The notes under the pieces: generated by a model
Databases searched by the model: none
Told to the model about the DNA's origin: nothing
The model's input: only the letters and a program-made list of their open reading frames with translations
NCBI GenBank assembly: GCA_019635735.1
Contig: JAHBYX010000008.1
Location: forward strand, 186,001 to 250,000
Source: Mesorhizobium sp.
Lineage (GTDB): Bacteria > Pseudomonadota > Alphaproteobacteria > Rhizobiales > Rhizobiaceae
Direction: 5' to 3'
Length of the DNA stretch: 64,000 nucleotides
Shown here: piece by piece, positions 50,707-62,963 of the stretch
Numbering within the stretch: the stretch's first letter is position 1
How the letters are laid out: every line of letters starts with the position of its first letter
Translations under genes and position numbers: made by a program

Positions 50707-52317
50707 CTACTCGTTCATTTCCATCAGCCGGAAGGTGAAGCCGAAGCCCGACAGGTTGAACGCCTTGGCGGGATCGGTCAGCGCCGGCACCGAGACGCGC
50801 TTCGACGCCGCGAACACGGCCACCTGGTCATAGGCGTAGATCGACGGCGCGATCGCCACCAGCCGCTTGTTCAGCGCCGAATAGGCAGCGGCCCGGCCGG
50901 CATCGTCGGTGGCGGTGCGGCCCTCGTCGAGGTGCTTGTCGACCTCGGCGTCCTGCAGATATTCCGGCGACTGCCAGGTGCCCTTGGCCGACGAGTGATA
51001 CATGCCGTAGAGCAGCGTGTCGGGATCGCCCGTCACCGAGGACACGAACAGCTGCGAGATATTAGGCGTGTTCTCGGGCTTCGACACCTGCTCGGAGAAC
51101 AGCGCCCAGGGCAGCTTCTTGATCTCGGACTTGATGCCGATCTCGGCGAAGTTCGCCTGCATCAAGAGCGCGAAGCGTTCCTCCAGCGGCACTTCGCCAA
51201 TCCAGGACAGTTCGAGATTGATGTCCTCGGGCTTGTATTTGCACTTGGCGAGATGCGCCTTGGCGGCCTCGAGGTCGCGCTTGTTCGCCATCTCGGCCGG
51301 GTTGGCGCCGAGCATGCCGACCAGGATCGCACCGGTCGACGGCTTGCCCTGCGAGACGCTGTCGTTGATCGCCACCATCTTGATGCCGGCGTCGTAGTCG
51401 AAGGCGTTGGCCAGCGCCAGACGGCATTCGACGTCGTCGAGCGGCGCCTTCGTCGTGTTCATCTTGATGTAGAAGCCCGACGTGCCCGACTCGGTCAGCA
51501 GTTGCGCACCGTCGCCGGCGAGCGATTTCAAGACTTCCGGCGGCAGCCACTGCGAGGAGATGTCGTGCTCGCCCTGGGCGATCAGCGTGCGCACCGTCGC
51601 CGCCTCCAGCCCGTAGCGCAGCCGCACCGTGTCCGGCGCCTTGGCGCCGGCGCCAAGGAAATAGTCGGCGTTCTTCGCCATCACCGTTTCCTGCTGCGGA
51701 TTGTGCGACGTCACCTTGTAGGCGCCGGAGCCCGCGTCGTTGGCCGACAGGAAGGCCTGGCCCCAGTCCTTCATCTCGCCGTCGCCGGCGCCGAGATTGG
51801 CCATGACCAGCTTCTTGTCGACGATCGGCAGGCGGACCAACGAAGCGACGAAGGGCGAATAGGCGCTCTTCAGCGTAATCTTGACCGTGCCCTCGTCGAC
51901 GGCCTCCGCCTTGTCGACGATCTCGAACAGGTAGGACAGGCCCTGGCCCAGCGCCTTCATGCGGTCGAGCGAGAAGACGACGTCCTCGGCGGTCAGCGTA
52001 TTGCCGCTGTGGAACTTCACCCCGGGCCGCAGCTTGAAGGTGAAGGCGTTGCCGTCGACGGTCCAGCTCTCGGCGAGATGACCCTGGTGTCCCGGCGCAC
52101 CCTGGTTCGGGATGACCAGCGTGTCGTAGACGTTGAACATCAGGATGGAGTCGGCATAGTCAGATGCCTTGCCGGGATCGAGCTCGCCGACGGCGACCTC
52201 GTCCAGCCTCAGCACGGTTTCGGCCGATGCGATGGTGACGGTGGCTGCCGTCACCGCGGTCAGTGCGCTCGCGGCGACGAGAGCCGCGGCGAATGTCTTC
52301 AGAATGCTCTTCATCAT
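50707..52317 (-). CDS. Peptide-type ABC transporter substrate-binding protein (family 5)
   Basis: 536 residues with a signal peptide (MMKSILKTFAAALVAASA; cleavage near residue 32). The mature protein has the family-5 layout, including GNAFTFKLRPGVKFHSGNTL near 83-102. Such receptors bind di/oligopeptides, opines and other amide compounds. The HyuAB, racemase and M24 genes downstream make a cyclic amide, hydantoin or modified peptide a plausible ligand. Overlaps the regulator gene by 4 bp. Confidence 0.92.
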   Translation of the reverse strand: MMKSILKTFAAALVAASALTAVTAATVTIASAETVLRLDEVAVGELDPGKASDYADSILMFNVYDTLVIPNQGAPGHQGHLAESWTVDGNAFTFKLRPGVKFHSGNTLTAEDVVFSLDRMKALGQGLSYLFEIVDKAEAVDEGTVKITLKSAYSPFVASLVRLPIVDKKLVMANLGAGDGEMKDWGQAFLSANDAGSGAYKVTSHNPQQETVMAKNADYFLGAGAKAPDTVRLRYGLEAATVRTLIAQGEHDISSQWLPPEVLKSLAGDGAQLLTESGTSGFYIKMNTTKAPLDDVECRLALANAFDYDAGIKMVAINDSVSQGKPSTGAILVGMLGANPAEMANKRDLEAAKAHLAKCKYKPEDINLELSWIGEVPLEERFALLMQANFAEIGIKSEIKKLPWALFSEQVSKPENTPNISQLFVSSVTGDPDTLLYGMYHSSAKGTWQSPEYLQDAEVDKHLDEGRTATDDAGRAAAYSALNKRLVAIAPSIYAYDQVAVFAASKRVSVPALTDPAKAFNLSGFGFTFRLMEMNE

Positions 52318-52991
52318 GACTTCCCCTTTTTTGCTTTGCTTGTGGTCTTAGGCTTCGGAGCCGGCGCTTTGAGCGCGTCCGGCCGGAACGAGCCGTCCCT
52401 TTCGCGGTCGCCGAACACGTCCATCGTGCAGGTGTGCAGGATGGTCGAAGGCGTCGTCATGTGGTTCCAGGACGAATGCACCTTGGTCGACGGGAAATGC
52501 AGCGAGTCGCCGGCGCCAAGCACATGGATCTCGCCCTCGACCTCGACGGTGATGCCCCCCTCCAGCACGTAGAAGATCTCCTCCCCCTCATGCGCGATCG
52601 GTTCCGACCGGTAGCCCGGCGGCTCGTGGATGATGACGGTGTTGAGCACATTGCCCGGGAATGAGGCCGACAGCCGCTCGTAGACGAGCGAGTTGGAGCC
52701 GACGGCATAATGCGGCCGCTGGTCGTGCCGCGTCGTCGGCGCCAGGCCCCTCGGCTGCGACAGGAATTCGGAGACGTGCAGCCCCAGAACGCGCGACACG
52801 TTGGTGAGCGAGGACAGCGACGGCGTGGTGATGCCGCGCTCGATCTGCGAGATGAAGCCGACCGACAGGCCCGCGCCGTCGGCGACTTCCTTCAGCGTCA
52901 GCCCGAGCTCTCGCCGGCGCGTGCGGAGTCGTTCCCCGAACGCGTCGTGGTCCAAGCCGCGGACGCCGTCTTCGACAGACTGGTCGTCCAA
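52314..52991 (-). CDS. XRE family transcriptional regulator with C-terminal cupin sensor
   Basis: 225 residues. The helix-turn-helix (about 19-73) reads LRTRRRELGLTLKEVADGAG then VGFISQIERG. The cupin domain (about 120-195) has PIAHEGEEIFYVLEGGITVE and GDSLHFPSTKVHSSWN. A Lys-rich tail ends the protein. It is the first gene of the 12-gene operon and overlaps the next by 4 bp. Two identical palindromes bracket its promoter, so autoregulation is likely, with the cupin sensing the imported compound. Confidence 0.92.
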   Translation of the reverse strand: MDDQSVEDGVRGLDHDAFGERLRTRRRELGLTLKEVADGAGLSVGFISQIERGITTPSLSSLTNVSRVLGLHVSEFLSQPRGLAPTTRHDQRPHYAVGSNSLVYERLSASFPGNVLNTVIIHEPPGYRSEPIAHEGEEIFYVLEGGITVEVEGEIHVLGAGDSLHFPSTKVHSSWNHMTTPSTILHTCTMDVFGDRERDGSFRPDALKAPAPKPKTTSKAKKGKS

Positions 52992-53005
52992 GGATCCGTT
53001 CCCTG

Positions 53006-53074
53006 TTTTAGTATTGCTAAAAATCTAGGGGCAGGATCGGCAGGACGTCAAGCGGAATTTTAGCGCGGCTAAAA
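53006..53074 (-). promoter_or_regulatory. Promoter of the Hyu/Dpp operon with paired TTTTAG-N5-CTAAAA operators
   Basis: TTTTAG-N5-CTAAAA occurs at 53006-53022 and again at 53058-53074, 52 bp apart, about five helical turns. On the minus strand TTGACG (53051-53046) and TAGATT (53027-53022) form a promoter with an 18-base spacer. The near palindrome covers the end of the -10 box and the expected start site, and the far one sits just upstream of -35. This fits cooperative autorepression by the XRE-cupin protein. Confidence 0.78.
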
Positions 53075-53141
53075 AAGAGCCGGCTGATCGCTCGACCAGG
53101 CGAATTGGCCCCGCGGAAAAGCCCACGAGTCTATTCGCATG

Positions 53142-53164
53142 TTGACATAAACATGTCTTTATGT
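53142..53164 (+). promoter_or_regulatory. metH promoter region with ACATAAA...TTTATGT dyad
   Basis: TTGACA at 53142 is a consensus -35 hexamer. It overlaps the imperfect 20-bp palindrome ACATAAACATGTCTTTATGT (53145-53164). Palindromes of ACATA/TATGT type precede methionine-cycle genes controlled by SahR-like ArsR regulators in alphaproteobacteria; that assignment is from memory and uncertain. The rest of the leader shows no convincing SAM riboswitch. Confidence 0.45.
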
Positions 53165-53195
53165 GACTTAGAACTCGTCGCATTAAGGACAGGTC

Positions 53196-57002
<3,807 letters not shown>

Positions 57003-57086
57003 CCTCGCCATCTACGGTGTTGGGAGGCTTTTCCGTCTGAAACGGCACGCGCGGAATGGCGTTCGCCGCCAGGGGAGATCGCCCGC

Positions 57087-57995
57087 CTAGGCGCAGCCCC
57101 GCGCGTTGACGTAGACGGACCGCAGCGTCGTGGTGGCGCAGATGAACAGGCGATTGCGCTTCGGTCCGCCGAAGCAGACATTGGCGACGACCTCGTCGAT
57201 GAGGATCTTGCCGAGCAAGGTGCCGTCGGGCGCGAAGCAGTGCACCCCGTCGCCCGCCGACGACCAGATGCGGCCCTCCGTATCGACCCGGAACCCGTCG
57301 AACATGCCGGCGTCGCAGGCGGCGAAATCGACACCGTCAGCGAGCGACGCGCCGTCCGGCGACACGGCATAGCGGCGTATCTTCGGGATGCAGTCCGGGA
57401 AATGCGACCTGCCGGTATCCGCGACGTAGAGAAAGGCCTCGTCAGGCGAGAAGGCGAGCCCGTTCGGCTGCTTCATGTCGGCGACCACCCGTGTGACGCC
57501 GCCCCCGGCATCGATCCTGTAGACATGGCGGCCGTCCTGCTCCATGGGCGCCGCGTCTCCCTCATAGTCGCTGTCGATCCCGTAGGACGGATCGGTGAAC
57601 CAGACCGACCCGTCGGACTTGACCACCACGTCGTTGGGCGAGTTGAGGCGCTTGCCCTCGAAACTGTCCGCCAGCACGGTGCGGCTGCCGTCGATCTCGT
57701 ATCGGCTCACGCAGCGCCCGCGGTGCTCGCAGGCGATGAGACGGCCCATCCGGTCGACCGTATGGCCGTTCTGGTTGCGGCATGGCTGCTCGAAGATCGC
57801 AACCTGGCCGTTCATCTCGTCCCAGCGCAGGATGCGGTCGTTGGGGATGTCCGACCAGATCAGGTAGCGGCCGGCCGGGAAGTAGGCGGGGCCTTCGCAC
57901 CATCGGCCTCCCTGCCAGAGGATCTCGGGGCCTGCATTCTCGTGGATCAGGCGGCCGAAACGTTCGTCGTGAATTTCGTAGTCGATCGCGGGCAA
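57087..57995 (-). CDS. SMP-30/gluconolactonase family lactonase
   Basis: 302 residues from TTG 57995, which follows AGGGAGCGA at good spacing; ATG 58034 would add 13 unconserved residues. Six-bladed propeller with GGRWCEGPAYFPAGRYLIWS (metal Glu) near 30, LNSPNDVVVKSDGSVWFTDP and QPNGLAFSPDEAFLYVADT. It hydrolyses sugar lactones. It follows the zinc dehydrogenase gene, so the pair would oxidise a sugar to its lactone and open it. Confidence 0.9.
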   Translation of the reverse strand: MPAIDYEIHDERFGRLIHENAGPEILWQGGRWCEGPAYFPAGRYLIWSDIPNDRILRWDEMNGQVAIFEQPCRNQNGHTVDRMGRLIACEHRGRCVSRYEIDGSRTVLADSFEGKRLNSPNDVVVKSDGSVWFTDPSYGIDSDYEGDAAPMEQDGRHVYRIDAGGGVTRVVADMKQPNGLAFSPDEAFLYVADTGRSHFPDCIPKIRRYAVSPDGASLADGVDFAACDAGMFDGFRVDTEGRIWSSAGDGVHCFAPDGTLLGKILIDEVVANVCFGGPKRNRLFICATTTLRSVYVNARGCA

Positions 57996-58062
57996 TCTTC
58001 GCTCCCTCCCTGAGGGCTGACCTCGAAGCCGCAAAGATGTGCAGCTTCCGAACTCTCGACGA

Positions 58063-59082
58063 TCAGCCGATTTCCACGATCGCCTTGATCAGTCCGGCTT
58101 TTTCGTTTGTCCAGTGGGGAATGTCCCCCACCGCCCCGTTCAGGTCGGTTCGATGCGTTATCAGGCGGTCCACCGGCACCGAACCTTGCCGCATCGCCTC
58201 GATGACACGGCCGAAATCCTCCGCCGTGGCGTTGCGGCTGCCCAGCAGCGTCAGTTCCTTCCTGTGGAAGTCGGGATCCATGAACCGGATCTGCTCCTTC
58301 ACCACGCTGACCAGCACATAGCGGCCTCCATGCGCGGTGTAGTCGAAACCCCTCTCCATCGCGCTCGGACTGCCGGTCGCGTCGAAGACGACGTCGAACC
58401 CTTCGCCCGAGGTGAACCCGTACAGCGCCGGCGATCCGTCGGCATCGGCGGCGACCGGCGTGACGCCGAGGATGGCCGCCGTGGCGCATGCGCGATCCGT
58501 GTCGCGATCGAGCACCGCGACAGCGCCGCCGGAGAGCCGTGAGAACAGCGCGACTCCAAGGCCGATCGGGCCGGTCCCGACGACGAGCACCCGGTCCTGT
58601 TCCGTCACCGCGGCACGCCGCACCGCATGCGCGCCGATCGCGAGGAACTCGACGCTCGCCGCCTGGTCGAGCGACAGGCCGTCGATCGGGATCAGGTTTC
58701 CCGGCGGAACCGCCAGAAGGCCCGCCATGCCGCCGTCCTGGTGCACCCCAAGGACCGACACGCGCACGCAGCAATTCGGTTTGCCGCGCCGGCAGGCGAT
58801 GCAGCCGCCGCAGGATAGGTACGGATTGACCGCGAAACTCTGCCCGGGCTCGATCCCGGAGCCGGCCGGCGCATGCACCACCTCGACGGCGAGTTCGTGG
58901 CCCATGATCCGCGGATACTGCAGGAACGGATGCTTGCCCTCGAAGATATGATAGTCGGTGCCGCATATGCCGACGCGGCGGGGTCGCACCAGCGCATAAG
59001 ACGGGTCCGGTGTCGGGGCCGGGCGCTTCTCGACGATCAGCTTGCCCGGCTCGACGCAGACGAGAGCTTCCATGGACTGCAC
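58063..59082 (-). CDS. Zinc-dependent medium-chain dehydrogenase (sugar/polyol type)
   Basis: 339 residues (MEALVCVEP at 59073 is an alternative start). The catalytic zinc site is GICGTDYH with GHE, structural zinc cysteines are in CGGCIACRRGKPNCC, and the cofactor loop is VVGTGPIGLGVALF. Relatives oxidise L-galactonate, L-fucose, threonine or polyols. It lies between the CUT2 binding protein and the SMP-30 lactonase, so sugar oxidation to a lactone is likely. Confidence 0.9.
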   Translation of the reverse strand: MQSMEALVCVEPGKLIVEKRPAPTPDPSYALVRPRRVGICGTDYHIFEGKHPFLQYPRIMGHELAVEVVHAPAGSGIEPGQSFAVNPYLSCGGCIACRRGKPNCCVRVSVLGVHQDGGMAGLLAVPPGNLIPIDGLSLDQAASVEFLAIGAHAVRRAAVTEQDRVLVVGTGPIGLGVALFSRLSGGAVAVLDRDTDRACATAAILGVTPVAADADGSPALYGFTSGEGFDVVFDATGSPSAMERGFDYTAHGGRYVLVSVVKEQIRFMDPDFHRKELTLLGSRNATAEDFGRVIEAMRQGSVPVDRLITHRTDLNGAVGDIPHWTNEKAGLIKAIVEIG

Positions 59083-59131
59083 GTAGGTGTCTTTCGATGT
59101 CCGTGTGGCGGCCGCACTCTTCAGGGAAAAC

Positions 59132-59156
59132 GGGGGCCGGCTGCGCGCCGGCCCCC
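59132..59156 (-). terminator. Stem-loop after the CUT2 binding-protein gene
   Basis: GGGGGCCGGC and GCCGGCCCCC form a perfect 10-bp stem around TGCGC, 9 bases beyond the binding-protein stop. It separates transport from dehydrogenase genes and probably attenuates the latter. Confidence 0.68.
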
Positions 59157-59164
59157 CGCATGCA

Positions 59165-60079
59165 TTACTTGAACTCGGCCATGTTGGCCTTGGTGACGAG
59201 GGCTGCGCCGGAATCGATCAGCGACTCGACCTTCTCGCCCCGGATCGCCTTGACCAGGGCCTCGACGCCAAGCGACGCCATCTTGGTCGGGAACTGCGCG
59301 ACCGTGGCATTCTCGATACCGGCCTCGAGCGCTTCGGCCTCGCCGCAGCAGAAGTCGAAGCCAACCAGGATCACCTTGCCCGCCAGATTGGCGTTCTTGA
59401 TCGCCTGGGCGGCGCCGGCCGCCGGGGGGCCGCAGGCCGCATAGATGGACTTCAGGTCCGGATTGGCGGTGAGGATATCCTGCGCCACGTTGATGCCCTT
59501 CTCCTCGGTGCAGTCGGTCGCGCCGCTGCCGACGATCTTGACGTCCAGTCCGCCGAGCCCTTCCTTCATGCCCTTGACGCGATCGTCGAGCGAAGGAACG
59601 CCGGGCACGCCCTCGAGGATGCCCATCGTATCGCCCGGCTTCAGCACCGACTTCAGATACTCGCCCGCGATCTTGCCGGCGTTGTAGTTGTCGGTGGTGG
59701 CCAGCGCCGTTCGTCCGGTCCAGCCGGGGATGTCGTTGTCCATCAGCACGACCTTGACGCCGGCGCCGATGGCCTTGTCGAGCGCCGTGGCGACGGTCGG
59801 GTCGACCGGCGTGATGGCGATGCCCTTGACGCCCTGCGTCACCATCGATTCGATCTGCGCGATCTGGCCTTCGATGTCGGTTGCCGAGGCACCCTGCCCG
59901 AAGACGATCTCGATGCCGGGATTGGCCGCCGCGTATTCCTTCGCCGCGTTCTCCATCGTGGCGAAGAACGGAACCGGGAACTTGGTGATGAAGCCGATCT
60001 TGACGGTATCGGCTGCTGTTGCAGGGGCGACGACGCTGAACGCGACGACCGCTCCCTTCAGTATTGATCGGAACCTCAC
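59165..60079 (-). CDS. Sugar ABC transporter substrate-binding protein (CUT2, RbsB type)
   Basis: 304 residues from GTG 60079, preceded by GGGAGGAG. The signal peptide is VRFRSILKGAVVAFSVVAPA, cleaved after ATA near residue 23. Type I periplasmic-binding fold: TVKIGFITKFPVPFFATMEN, GVKGIAITPVDPTVATALDK and VVLMDNDIPG. It binds a monosaccharide in the periplasm. It is the third gene of the CUT2 operon. Confidence 0.92.
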   Translation of the reverse strand: MRFRSILKGAVVAFSVVAPATAADTVKIGFITKFPVPFFATMENAAKEYAAANPGIEIVFGQGASATDIEGQIAQIESMVTQGVKGIAITPVDPTVATALDKAIGAGVKVVLMDNDIPGWTGRTALATTDNYNAGKIAGEYLKSVLKPGDTMGILEGVPGVPSLDDRVKGMKEGLGGLDVKIVGSGATDCTEEKGINVAQDILTANPDLKSIYAACGPPAAGAAQAIKNANLAGKVILVGFDFCCGEAEALEAGIENATVAQFPTKMASLGVEALVKAIRGEKVESLIDSGAALVTKANMAEFK

Positions 60080-60156
60080 AGTGCTCCTCCCTCTTCTATG
60101 GACCGCTCCCCTTGAGCGATCTCTGGATCGCCTCCCTCTCCCGGAGGCGAATTCGC

Positions 60157-60912
60157 TCACGCCTCCGCGCCGACGATCAGCGACACCAGCTCCTGCTGGT
60201 TGGCGCGCTCCGGCTTCAGTTCGCCCACCTTGCGGCCCTGCCGCAGCACCACGGCGCGATCCGCGAGGTCGATGACGTGTTCCATGTTGTGAGTGATCAG
60301 GATCACCGCGTTGCCTTCGTCGCGGAGCTGCCTGACCAGATCGAGAACCTTGCGCGACTCGCGCACGCCGAGCGCGGCGGTCGGTTCGTCGAGGATGACG
60401 ACCTTGCGGGCAAAGACCGTCGCCCGCGCCACGGCGATCGCCTGCCGCTGGCCGCCCGACATCAGCGCCACCGGAGCGTCGAACCGGGGCAGCCTGACCT
60501 TCAGCCGGTCGATGACCGAAGCCGCCTCCCGGTCCATCTCGCGGGCGCGCAGGAAGCGCAGGCCGCGCGGCAGCCACTTCGGAAACGCAAGCTCGCGGCC
60601 GCAGTAGAAGTTCTGCGCCGGCGTCAGATTGTCGAACAGCGCGAGGTCCTGGTAGACCGTCTCGATGCCCGCGCCTCGCGCCAGCGCCGGCGTCGACAGC
60701 GACGCCACGTCGCCGTCGAGGCGGATCTCGCCTTCGTCCAGCGCATGCACGCCGCTGATGCAGCGAACGAGCGTCGACTTGCCAGCACCGTTGTCGCCCA
60801 GCAGCGCCAAGACCTCACCGCGATAGGCATCCAGGCTGACGCCCTTCAAGGCGTGCACCGCGCCGAAGCGCTTGTGGCCGTCGCGGACCGAGAGAACCGG
60901 AGCGGCGCTCAT
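60157..60912 (-). CDS. Sugar ABC transporter ATP-binding protein, single-domain (FrcA type)
   Basis: 251 residues from ATG 60912. There is one ABC domain only, unlike the double-domain RbsA: Walker A GDNGAGKST, signature MSGGQRQAIA, Walker B VVILDEPTAALG and switch ITHNMEH. Short FrcA-like ATPases of rhizobial fructose-type transporters have the same size. Overlaps the permease gene by 4 bp. Confidence 0.92.
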   Translation of the reverse strand: MSAAPVLSVRDGHKRFGAVHALKGVSLDAYRGEVLALLGDNGAGKSTLVRCISGVHALDEGEIRLDGDVASLSTPALARGAGIETVYQDLALFDNLTPAQNFYCGRELAFPKWLPRGLRFLRAREMDREAASVIDRLKVRLPRFDAPVALMSGGQRQAIAVARATVFARKVVILDEPTAALGVRESRKVLDLVRQLRDEGNAVILITHNMEHVIDLADRAVVLRQGRKVGELKPERANQQELVSLIVGAEA

Positions 60913-61958
60913 TGCGCCCTCGCCTGGTTGGTCCGCGCCCGTCCCTCGAGATGGTTGCGCAGCACATCGGCCTCGACGGCGAGCACGATGATCAGCCCGA
61001 TGGCGATCATCTGGTAGAAGACGTCGACGTTGAGCAGGTTCAGCGCGTTGCGGATGACGCCGATCATCAGAGCGCCGACCAGCGCATGACCGAGATGGCC
61101 GCGCCCGCCGAGGAAGGAGGCGCCTCCTATGATGACGGCTGCGATCGTGTCGAGCTCGAGCAGATTGCCGTAGAGGGGCGAACTGGCGCCCGTCCGGCCG
61201 GACAGGACGACCGCGCCGATGCCGGCACACAGGCCGGCAAAGGCATAGGTCGAGACCAGCACCCACTTGACCGGAATGCCCATCTCCACGGCCGCCTTCG
61301 GATTGCCTCCCACCGCATAGGTCCAGCGGCCCCAGACCATCGACTTCATCATAACCAGCACGAGAAGCGCGACGCCGAACACGACGAAGAAGGAGTTGGG
61401 CACGCCGAGAGACGATGTCTCGCCAAGGTAGTTCACGCCTGCGGGCATGCCGCGCATGGTCGTGTGGTTGATCGAGAGCTCCAGCGCCAGGCCCCTGCAG
61501 ATGCTGAGCGTTGCGAGCGTGATGATGAAGGGATGCGGCAGGCGGCCAAACACATAGACCGCACCGTTGACGAAGCCGACCAGCGTGCCTGTCGCAAGCA
61601 TCGCCAGAATGACCAGAAAGGCCGAATCCGAGACGCGGAAGACCAGTCCGCCGATGACGGTCGCCAGCGCGAGATTGGCTCCGACTGAGAGGTCGATGCC
61701 GCGCGTCAGGATGACGAGTTGCTGTCCCATCGCCACGATGGCGATGACCGCCGTCTGGGCGAGTATGTTTCCGATGTTGACCGGCTTGAGGAAGTTGGGC
61801 GTCAGGAGGCTGATGGCCAGCACGAGCAGCGCGAGGATCACGATCGGACCGAAGCTCAGCAGCCTCAGGCCGAGCGCAACCGCCGCGGTTCCGGCACGAT
61901 CCTCACTTGCGCGGGTCCCGGACATAGCGTCCGGATCCCTCGTTGCCTCGGCCAACAC
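60909..61958 (-). CDS. Sugar ABC transporter permease (CUT2, RbsC/FrcC type)
   Basis: 349 residues from GTG 61958; TTG 61955 has better spacing from the GGAGG and ATG 61925 is also possible. About ten membrane helices, with the family motifs ILTRGIDLSVGANLALATV and ITLATLSICRGLALEL. First gene of the CUT2 operon, divergent from the two-domain GntR regulator. Confidence 0.92.
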   Translation of the reverse strand: MLAEATRDPDAMSGTRASEDRAGTAAVALGLRLLSFGPIVILALLVLAISLLTPNFLKPVNIGNILAQTAVIAIVAMGQQLVILTRGIDLSVGANLALATVIGGLVFRVSDSAFLVILAMLATGTLVGFVNGAVYVFGRLPHPFIITLATLSICRGLALELSINHTTMRGMPAGVNYLGETSSLGVPNSFFVVFGVALLVLVMMKSMVWGRWTYAVGGNPKAAVEMGIPVKWVLVSTYAFAGLCAGIGAVVLSGRTGASSPLYGNLLELDTIAAVIIGGASFLGGRGHLGHALVGALMIGVIRNALNLLNVDVFYQMIAIGLIIVLAVEADVLRNHLEGRARTNQARAQ

Positions 61959-62068
61959 GGCCTCCTCCCCTCATGGTTTCTTATAGAGAAAAAGCCATTC
62001 AAAAGCGCTCGTCAAATTGTTTTTTATCGATTAAAAGTCATCTGTCGGTCGTTACGGAGGAGACGGAT

Positions 62069-62959
62069 TTGAAGACGGACACCGTGTTCAAGCGCGCGTT
62101 CAACGACGCCATCGACCTGATGTCGCGCCTGGAAGACGGAGAACCGCTGCCGTCGGAGAACACGCTGAGCATCCGGCTTGGGGTCAGCCGCACGACCGTG
62201 CGCAAGGTCATCGCGTCGCTTAAGGCCAGCGGGGTGATCTCGGGCGCCGGACGGGAGCGCAACGTGCATCCCGCGAGCGAGGCGATGCACAGGTTTCCGC
62301 AGGACGAGACCGTGCCGATGGCGGCGCAGGTCGAGGAGCGCTTCATGGAATGGCTGCTGCGCGACAATGCGCGGCCGGGGACCGCCATCAACGAGCTCGA
62401 TCTCGCCCGCAAGTTCGGCGTCGCGACGACCGGCATTCGCGAGTTCCTGAACCGCTTCCAGCGCTTCGGGCTGATCGAGAAGCGCCCGAACGCCGGATGG
62501 GTTTTCAAGGGTTTCACGACGAGCTTCGCCCTGGAGCTTTTCGAGATCCGCGAGATGTTCGAGCTGCGCTCGGCGCGCGCGCTGGCGGCGCTGCCCGACA
62601 GTTCCCAGCACTGGCGCCAGCTCGAGGCGCTGCGGCAGGAGCACCTGGCGCTGCTGGCCGAGATCGAGACGCGCTACCACGACTTTTCCGATCTCGACAG
62701 CCGGTTTCACCGGCTTATCAGCACCGCCGCGCCGAACCGTTTCATAGACTCCTTCTACGACATCATCACGGTGATCTTTCACTACCACTACCAGTGGAAC
62801 AAGCATGACGAGCGGCAGCGCAACGAGGTCGCGATCCGGGAGCACCTGACCTATTTCGAAGCGCTGTTCAGCCGGAACATCAGCATGGTCGAACTGGCAT
62901 GCAGGGCGCATCTGTCGTCTGCGCGCGACACATTGCTGCGCTCGACATCCGGCCAGTAA
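62069..62959 (+). CDS. GntR family regulator with two tandem winged-helix domains and FCD
   Basis: 296 residues from TTG 62069, which has GGAGGAG at good spacing; ATGs further upstream (61973) fall in the AT-rich promoter region. The first winged helix (about 8-75) has LPSENTLSIRLGVSRTTVRK. The second (about 88-150) has ELDLARKFGVATTGIREFL. An FCD-type helical domain (about 160-290, SDLDSRFHRLI) follows. It most likely controls the divergent CUT2 operon. An ATCGAT-centred AT-rich dyad at 62021-62035 is a possible operator. Confidence 0.87.
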   Translation: MKTDTVFKRAFNDAIDLMSRLEDGEPLPSENTLSIRLGVSRTTVRKVIASLKASGVISGAGRERNVHPASEAMHRFPQDETVPMAAQVEERFMEWLLRDNARPGTAINELDLARKFGVATTGIREFLNRFQRFGLIEKRPNAGWVFKGFTTSFALELFEIREMFELRSARALAALPDSSQHWRQLEALRQEHLALLAEIETRYHDFSDLDSRFHRLISTAAPNRFIDSFYDIITVIFHYHYQWNKHDERQRNEVAIREHLTYFEALFSRNISMVELACRAHLSSARDTLLRSTSGQ

Positions 62960-62963
62960 TCGC

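Noticed and set aside
53000..53195. Possible SAM-II riboswitch before metH
   Set aside because: GCTAAAAAAG recalls one conserved element, but the paired stems and other conserved parts are missing, and these bases belong to the TTTTAG-N5-CTAAAA palindrome.
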